From Streptomyces sp. NBC_00190 (GTDB lineage: Bacteria; Actinomycetota; Actinomycetes; Streptomycetales; Streptomycetaceae), in assembly GCF_036203305.1 (NCBI RefSeq), contig NZ_CP108131.1:3224001-3288000 (forward strand): a stretch of 64,000 bases of DNA, written 5' to 3'. The position numbers were made by a program, and so were the translations under genes. The notes beneath the pieces were generated by a model. It had not been told where the DNA came from. It ran no database searches and was given only the letters and a program-made list of their open reading frames with translations. Below are positions 60,701 through 64,000 of this stretch, in pieces. Each line of letters opens with the position of its first letter. Position 1 is the stretch's first letter.

Positions 60701-62765
60701 CGTTCTCCGCCTTGCCGGTCCATACGGCCGCGAAGGCCTCCTGGAAGCGCTCGCGGGCGTCGTCGCCGGCGTAGTTCGACGCCGCCGCGCCGTCGCCGGT
60801 ACCGGCGGCGGGCATCCGCAGACCGAAGTCGTAGATCCAGGCGCTGACCCGGTCGGTGCGGCGCAGCTCGTACGGGCGCTCGTCGGTGACCTCGACGCCC
60901 AGGCGCTGCAGCACCGGCAGGACCGCGGAGAGCGAGACCTGCTCGCCGGTGCGGTAGATCTTGAAGCGGCGCTCGCCGGGGGCCGCGCCGACCGGCTCGT
61001 ACAGCGAGAGCGCGAACGGCCGTTCGCTGGCGGAGAGCCGCTCCAGGTGGCAGAGGTCGGCGACGGCGGCGCGCGGCGAGTGGTCGGCCTTGTAGCCCTC
61101 GGGGAACGAGGTGCCGTACTTGCGCAGCAGCTCGGCGGCGCGCTCCTCTCCGAGCTCGGCGACCAGGGCCTCGCCGAAGCCGTCGGCCCAGGAGCGGGCG
61201 GCGTCGACCAGGCGGCCCTCGATGCGCTCGACGTCGGCGTCGGTGAGGACGGGCAGTTCCTTGCCCTGCGGGACGCGGACGACGAAGTGGATGCGCGAGA
61301 GGATCGACTCGGTGTTCCAGGCCGTGAAGTCGACGCTGATGCCGCCGAGCTCCTCCTTCAGGATGTCCATCAGGCGCAGCCGGACGCCGGTGGTGAACCG
61401 GTCACGCGGCAGGTAGACGAGGGCCGAGTAGTAGCGGCCGTACTCGTCCTGACGCAGGTACAGCCGCAGCCGGCGGCGTTCCTGGAGGTACAGGACGGAG
61501 GTGACGATCGACTGGAGCTGGTCGACGGGCGTCTGGAACAGCTCGTCGCGCGGGTACGTCTCCAGGATCTGCAGCAGGTCGCGGCCGTCGTGGCTGGACG
61601 GCGCGAAACCGGCCCGCTCCAGGACCTCGGCGACCTTGCGGCGGACGACCGGGACGCGGCGCACCGACTCGGTGTACGCGGCGGAGGAGAACAGGCCGAG
61701 GAAGCGGCGCTCGCCGACGACGTTGCCGTCGGCGTCGAACTTCTTGACGCCCACGTAGTCGAGGTACGAGGGGCGGTGCACGGTGGAGCGGCTGTTGGCC
61801 TTGGTCAGCACCAGCAGGCGGTGCTCGCGGGCCTTGGCGCGCGCGTCGGCGGGCAGCCGGTTGAAGGACGGCGAGACGGGGTGGCCGTCGTCCTTGCCGC
61901 TGTGGTGCGGGTCGGAGCGCAGGATGCCGAGGCCGGTACCGGGGACGGCGGCGAGGGCGTCGCCGTCGACGAGGTTGTACTCGCGGTAGCCGAGGAAGGT
62001 GAAGTGGTCGTCCGAGAGCCAGCGCAGCAGCTCGCGGGCCTCTTCGAGCTCGTACTCGCGCAGGTCCGGGGCGGTCGGCTCGTCGGGCAGGCCTTCGGCG
62101 ATGCGCAGCGCCGCGTCGCGCATCTTCTCCCAGTCCTCGACGGACTCACGCACGTCGGACAGGATGCGCAGCAGATCGCCGTTGATCTGCTTGAGGTCGG
62201 CGCGGTCGGTCTCGCGGTCGATCTCGACGTGGATCCAGGACTCGACGAGGGAGTCGTGGGGGCGCGCGGTGCGGGGACCGTGCGCGTCGCAGTCGGGACC
62301 GAGGATCTCGATCAGCTTGCCGGTGACGTCACGGCGGACGACGACCTGCGGGTGGATCACGACGTGGATGCCGCGGCCCTGCCGGGACAGCTCGTTGGTC
62401 ACGGAGTCGACGAGGAAGGGCATGTCGTCCGTGACGACCTCGACGACGGAGTGGCTGGAGGTCCAGCCGTTCTCCTCGACGGTGGGCGTGTGCACGCGCA
62501 CGCTCGCGGTGCCCTGCGGGCGGTTCTCCGCCAGCCGGTAGTGCGAGAGCGCCGCACCGAACACGTCGACCGGGTCCCGGTCCAACAGGTCCTCGGGGGC
62601 GGTGTGCAGGTAGTAGCGCTGGAGGTAGGAGAGCACTGTGTCCCGGTCGGGATGCTCCCCCTGCTCGGACCCAGTCGGAAGTAGCCCCCCGGCCGGGCTG
62701 TTCTCAGCTACCCGGGCCGCCCGCGCGAGCAGCTCGGCCTTTGCTTCGTCCAGCTTGGTCTGCAT
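57786..62765 (-). CDS. gdhB: NAD-specific glutamate dehydrogenase, large (180-kDa) class
   Basis: 1659 residues, the size of the Streptomyces/Pseudomonas large NAD-GDH. The N-terminal ~700 residues are regulatory and ACT-like ([27 protein letters not shown]). The catalytic domain follows, with [41 protein letters not shown] holding the substrate Lys, and [17 protein letters not shown] in the NAD-binding part. It deaminates glutamate to 2-oxoglutarate, mainly for catabolism. The start is ATG with AGAGGA closely upstream. It is convergent with the exporter genes. A long open frame on the opposite strand is only a codon-bias shadow. Confidence 0.95.
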   Translation of the reverse strand: [1659 protein letters not shown]

Positions 62766-63132
62766 GTCCTCTGGCTCCTGTCGCGCGCCATTGCGTGACG
62801 TAGGTGAAGGAAGGAATGGCGTAGCGCCGCGAGGCGGGATGTCCGTCCGGGATCGACGCTATGCCGTCGAGAAGGCCTGCCGGGAGGGAATCGGCCATGA
62901 TCGGCGAGAGGTCCCGGCGGCGGAAATCAGCGAAGGCCCGGGCACGGTTGTGCGCCGGGCGCAGGCCGGAGGCTCCAGTGCCCCCGATGACTATCGCGCT
63001 GATCACGGGTACAAGGCTATCTCGCCCCACCCCCAGGTCGTCATGCACTGCTTCTGTACAAATCTTGGGGTAGAACTTTGACACTCTGGCCAGCGACGGG
63101 ACGAGCAGTCCGTGCACTGGCGTGTCCAGCCC
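62766..63132. other. region between HAD gene and NAD-GDH
   Basis: 367 bases upstream of the NAD-GDH gene. The part at 63035-63080 is AT-richer and probably holds its promoter, though I could not choose boxes with confidence. A minus-strand frame near 62770-62910 was judged non-coding. Confidence 0.5.
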
Positions 63133-63789
63133 TTATTCGGACAGCTCGCGAGCTGTCCGAACGGCGTCTGCCAGGGTGTCGACGACGGGGACACCGGCCG
63201 ATTCGAGACTGGCGCGGCTGTGCGAGCCGCCCGTGTAGAGCACGGCCCGGGCGCCGACGTGGGCCGCGGCGAGCGCGTCGTCCACGGCGTCTCCGATGAG
63301 GACCGTACGTTCCGCGGTCACGCCCGTCCCGTCCAGGGCGGTCAGGTGGCGTACGAGATGCCCTGCCTTGCTGGTGTGGGAGGGACCGATCCGCCCGTCG
63401 ACGCGCAGGAAGTGCCCGTCGATGCCGTGGAACCGTACCAGCGGCACGAGCTTGTCGTGGGGCGCCAGCGAGAGCAGCGACTGGGTGAGCCCGTCCCGCT
63501 GCCAGTCCCGGAGCAGCTCCCGGGCCCCTTCGGTGAGCCCGGCGTCCTCGGCGGCGGCCCAGTAGTGCCGGTGGAACGTGTCGTCCATGACCAGCCACTC
63601 GTCCTCGGTGGGCAGCCGGCCCATGAGGCGCTCGTAGAACTTGGGCACCGGTACGACGTACAGCTCGCGGTAGGTCTCCAGGGTGATCGGCGCGAAGCCG
63701 AACTCGGCGAAGGAGGCATTGGTCGCGGCGATCACGGCGTCGATGTCGTGGAGGAGGGTGCCGTTCCAGTCCCAGACTATGTGTGTCAC
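63133..63789 (-). CDS. HAD-family phosphatase
   Basis: 218 residues from GTG at 63787-63789 (VTHIVWDWNGTLLHD), overlapping the stop of the upstream gene (GTGA). Motif I is DWNGTLL, with the second Asp replaced by Asn as in part of the family; motif II is SLAPHD-like; motif III Lys is in HTSKAGHL; motif IV is VLIGDAVDDALAAAHVGA. It is of the phosphoglycolate/pyrophosphatase type and its substrate is unknown. The last codons lie in a perfect 26-base palindrome (63136-63161). Confidence 0.9.
   Translation of the reverse strand: MTHIVWDWNGTLLHDIDAVIAATNASFAEFGFAPITLETYRELYVVPVPKFYERLMGRLPTEDEWLVMDDTFHRHYWAAAEDAGLTEGARELLRDWQRDGLTQSLLSLAPHDKLVPLVRFHGIDGHFLRVDGRIGPSHTSKAGHLVRHLTALDGTGVTAERTVLIGDAVDDALAAAHVGARAVLYTGGSHSRASLESAGVPVVDTLADAVRTARELSE
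63136..63161. terminator. 26-base perfect palindrome at the end of the HAD gene
   Basis: TTCGGACAGCTCG followed directly by its reverse complement overlaps the last codons and abuts the stop codon. It may serve as terminator or as a protein-binding site. Confidence 0.45.
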
Positions 63790-64000
63790 TTGAGCAGCCC
63801 CGGGATCTCCTGCACGCCGAACCACAGCAGCTCGTGGTCCTCGGCGCCGTCGACGGTGAACTGCGCGTCGTCGTCCCCGGCGTCGGCGGCGTCGACGGCC
63901 GCCGCGGCGGCGGCCACGGTCTCCTCGGCGTCGTCGGCGTCGACGTGCACGGCGGCGGCCACGGTGAGGCGTACGGCGTCGGCCAGGGCGACCTGGCCGA
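63786..64000 (-). CDS. C-terminal part of a DUF6912-like protein (rest outside window)
   Basis: The last 70 residues are visible. They are Ala/Asp-rich (VHVDADDAEETVAAAAAA) and end AEDHELLWFGVQEIPGLLK. This ending matches what I recall of the actinobacterial DUF6912 family, which has no known function. Its stop overlaps the GTG of the HAD gene by the GTGA arrangement, so they form an operon. Confidence 0.65.
   Translation of the reverse strand, partial: GQVALADAVRLTVAAAVHVDADDAEETVAAAAAAVDAADAGDDDAQFTVDGAEDHELLWFGVQEIPGLLK

Noticed and set aside
57771..62684. Very long open frame on the plus strand opposite NAD-GDH
   Set aside because: Its product is low-complexity Val/Gly/Asp/Arg/Leu-rich without any domain, as expected from the complement of a GC-biased gene.
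62770..62910. Minus-strand frame starting MADSLPAGLLDGIASIPDGH before NAD-GDH
   Set aside because: Third-position GC is well below that of neighbouring genes and the ribosome site is poor; it runs into the NAD-GDH start.
1..64000. CRISPR arrays or insertion sequences
   Set aside because: No regularly spaced identical repeats, transposase motifs or terminal inverted repeats with target duplications were seen.

Overview
The window is chromosomal DNA of a Streptomyces-type actinomycete. GC is very high with strong third-position GC, starts are mixed ATG/GTG/TTG, many genes overlap by ATGA or GTGA, and I noticed only one in-frame TTA codon. The neighbourhood is also typical of the genus: murA-hup-malic enzyme, ssrA-smpB-ctpA-ftsX-ftsE-prfB, two Ser/Thr kinases, and the 180-kDa-class NAD glutamate dehydrogenase.

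Layout. 1-7.1 kb: MFS exporter (cut by the window edge), PDZ-less S16/Lon-like protease, IclR regulator, DEAH-type helicase, a Doc-like toxin with a small ribbon-helix-helix-like antitoxin, a second MFS exporter and tRNA-Cys. 7.2-13.8 kb: a minus-strand operon of type VII secretion (ESX/WXG100) type: helical protein, WXG/Pro-Gly-rich protein, mycosin protease, small helical protein, 771-aa WXG-headed protein, lipoprotein. It has no membrane-channel genes and lies next to a decayed second mycosin fragment. 14-19.2 kb: three-subunit xanthine-dehydrogenase-like molybdenum hydroxylase whose [2Fe-2S] subunit has a very long low-complexity N-terminus. 19.4-26.1 kb: GH20 hexosaminidase, DUF3039, YqgE, MurA, HU, malic enzyme. 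26.3-35.2 kb: candidate structured RNA or 3' UTR, HelD/HelR-like RNA polymerase remodeller, CGNR regulator, acetyltransferase, HemD-winged-helix fusion regulator beside a NarK nitrate transporter, LysR regulator and divergent MFS exporter. 35.2-35.5 kb: a yefM-relE toxin-antitoxin locus collapsed by an internal deletion.

35.6-41.1 kb: trans-translation and division block (tmRNA, SmpB, S41 protease, FtsX, FtsE, RF2). 41.2-42.4 kb: a 2OG-Fe(II) oxygenase preceded by a 29-codon leader-peptide frame and a long-range RNA hairpin. 42.5-49 kb: two membrane-anchored Ser/Thr kinases and a divergent FHA-FtsK/SpoIIIE-like protein. 49-52.8 kb: sugar ABC importer (lipoprotein with a TTA codon, two permeases, no ATPase). 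52.8-57.7 kb: probable cell-wall glycopolymer locus (GT2-TagF fusion, TetR, TagG/TagH-like exporter). 57.8-64 kb: NAD-GDH, HAD phosphatase and a partial DUF6912-like gene.

The main points for follow-up are the orphan type VII cassette with its mycosin relic, the leader peptide and hairpin before the 2OG oxygenase, the domain inserted in an ABC permease, the collapsed toxin-antitoxin locus, and the FHA-FtsK protein with a ubiquitin-like-looking head. All functional calls rest on motifs read by eye; no database search was run.
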